Shown in pieces: positions 6,083 to 6,308 of a stretch of 6,308 bases of DNA; the stretch's first letter is position 1; each line of letters begins with the position of its first letter. The notes beneath the pieces were generated by a model, which worked only from the letters and a program-made list of their open reading frames with translations, did not search any database and was not told the origin of the DNA. The translations under genes were made by a program, and so were the position numbers. The DNA lies in assembly GCA_947178085.1 (NCBI GenBank), contig CAMWWS010000168.1, forward strand, positions 1 to 6,308, given 5' to 3'. Source of the DNA: an uncultured Lachnospiraceae bacterium (GTDB lineage: Bacteria > Bacillota_A > Clostridia > Lachnospirales > Lachnospiraceae).

Positions 6083-6146
6083 AATCTGTCTAAAACAAGC
6101 GTTTATCCATAATTTCATTTACATAAAACTATTACCGATATTGTTT

Positions 6147-6175
6147 ATTATACTACCACCAAATTACCTTGTCCA
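6147..6175 (-). promoter_or_regulatory. Sigma-A-type promoter for the epimerase gene
   Basis: On the minus strand TGGACA (6170-6175, 5 of 6 to consensus) and TATAAT (6147-6152, perfect) are separated by exactly 17 nt. Transcription would begin near 6140, giving a leader of about 70 nt. No operator or riboswitch-like fold was recognised in the leader. This promoter would drive the epimerase and, originally, the GT4 and perhaps GT2 genes downstream. Confidence 0.7.
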
Positions 6176-6191
6176 TTAATTTCATTTCTTG

Positions 6192-6207
6192 GTTGTTGAG
6201 CACTTAC
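6192..6207 (-). repeat. Isolated IS66-end-like sequence
   Basis: On the minus strand from 6207 it reads GTAAGTGCTCAACAAC. It matches 14 of 16 positions with either end of the 3325-4063 element; resemblance stops after these 16 bases. By orientation the element body would lie to the left, that is over the epimerase promoter, where there is no IS66 coding sequence. It is a relic of an excised or decayed element, or chance. Confidence 0.4.
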
Positions 6208-6308
6208 TTTGAAAAGATAGGTACAATTTAAAATTGGAAATAAATAAATGCATTATCACCGTCATAAGAAAAAATTATAACAATCCAGATTATCATGCAT
6301 ATTAATAC
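6208..6308. other. AT-rich end of window
   Basis: No open frame, RNA gene or clear regulatory site seen. The sequence is AT-rich and upstream of the epimerase promoter. Confidence 0.5.

Overview
The window looks like a decayed surface-polysaccharide locus (capsule, exopolysaccharide or teichoic-type glycan) from a low-GC Gram-positive bacterium. Clostridia are most likely, perhaps a Lachnospiraceae-like gut anaerobe. The grounds are AT-rich intergenic DNA, AGGAG/AGGAGG ribosome binding sites, a Gram-positive signal peptide, IS66-family sequences of clostridial type and the flavour of the glycosyltransferases. Species cannot be fixed from the sequence.

Layout. Positions 1-232 are AT-rich with no gene. 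At 233-407 (minus) lies a broken first ORF (tnpA) of an IS66-family element. At 597-1284 (minus) lies a family-2 glycosyltransferase pseudogene with a missing N-terminus, one in-frame stop and one frameshift. Positions 1285-1892 hold no intact gene, but do hold an IS66-end-like sequence at 1389 and an unidentified coding-like stretch (1487-1780). At 1893-3212 (plus) is an intact secreted protein with a DUF3472 domain, visibly richer in G+C than its surroundings. At 3325-4063 is a 739-bp internally deleted IS66-family element with 24-bp inverted ends; its ORF fuses the start of TnpA to the C-terminus of TnpC. Its start region is buried in a near-perfect 26-bp palindrome. At 4149-4878 (minus) is a family-4 glycosyltransferase pseudogene with two large internal deletions and several stops. 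At 4968-6071 (minus) is an intact non-hydrolysing UDP-GlcNAc 2-epimerase with a good sigma-A-type promoter at 6147-6175.

How the parts relate. The minus-strand genes (epimerase, GT4, GT2) read as successive parts of one polysaccharide operon. The epimerase makes UDP-ManNAc, and the two transferases would have used sugar donors to build the repeat unit. Both transferases are now dead. The plus-strand block 1389-4063 (IS66-like end, DUF3472 gene, IS66 deletion derivative) sits between the two dead transferases and looks like an insertion into the old operon. Only the epimerase and the DUF3472 gene still look functional.

No tRNA, rRNA, CRISPR array or known riboswitch was seen. The most interesting items are the IS66 deletion derivative with its palindromic start site, the DUF3472 gene bracketed by IS66 ends, and additional isolated IS66-end-like sequences.
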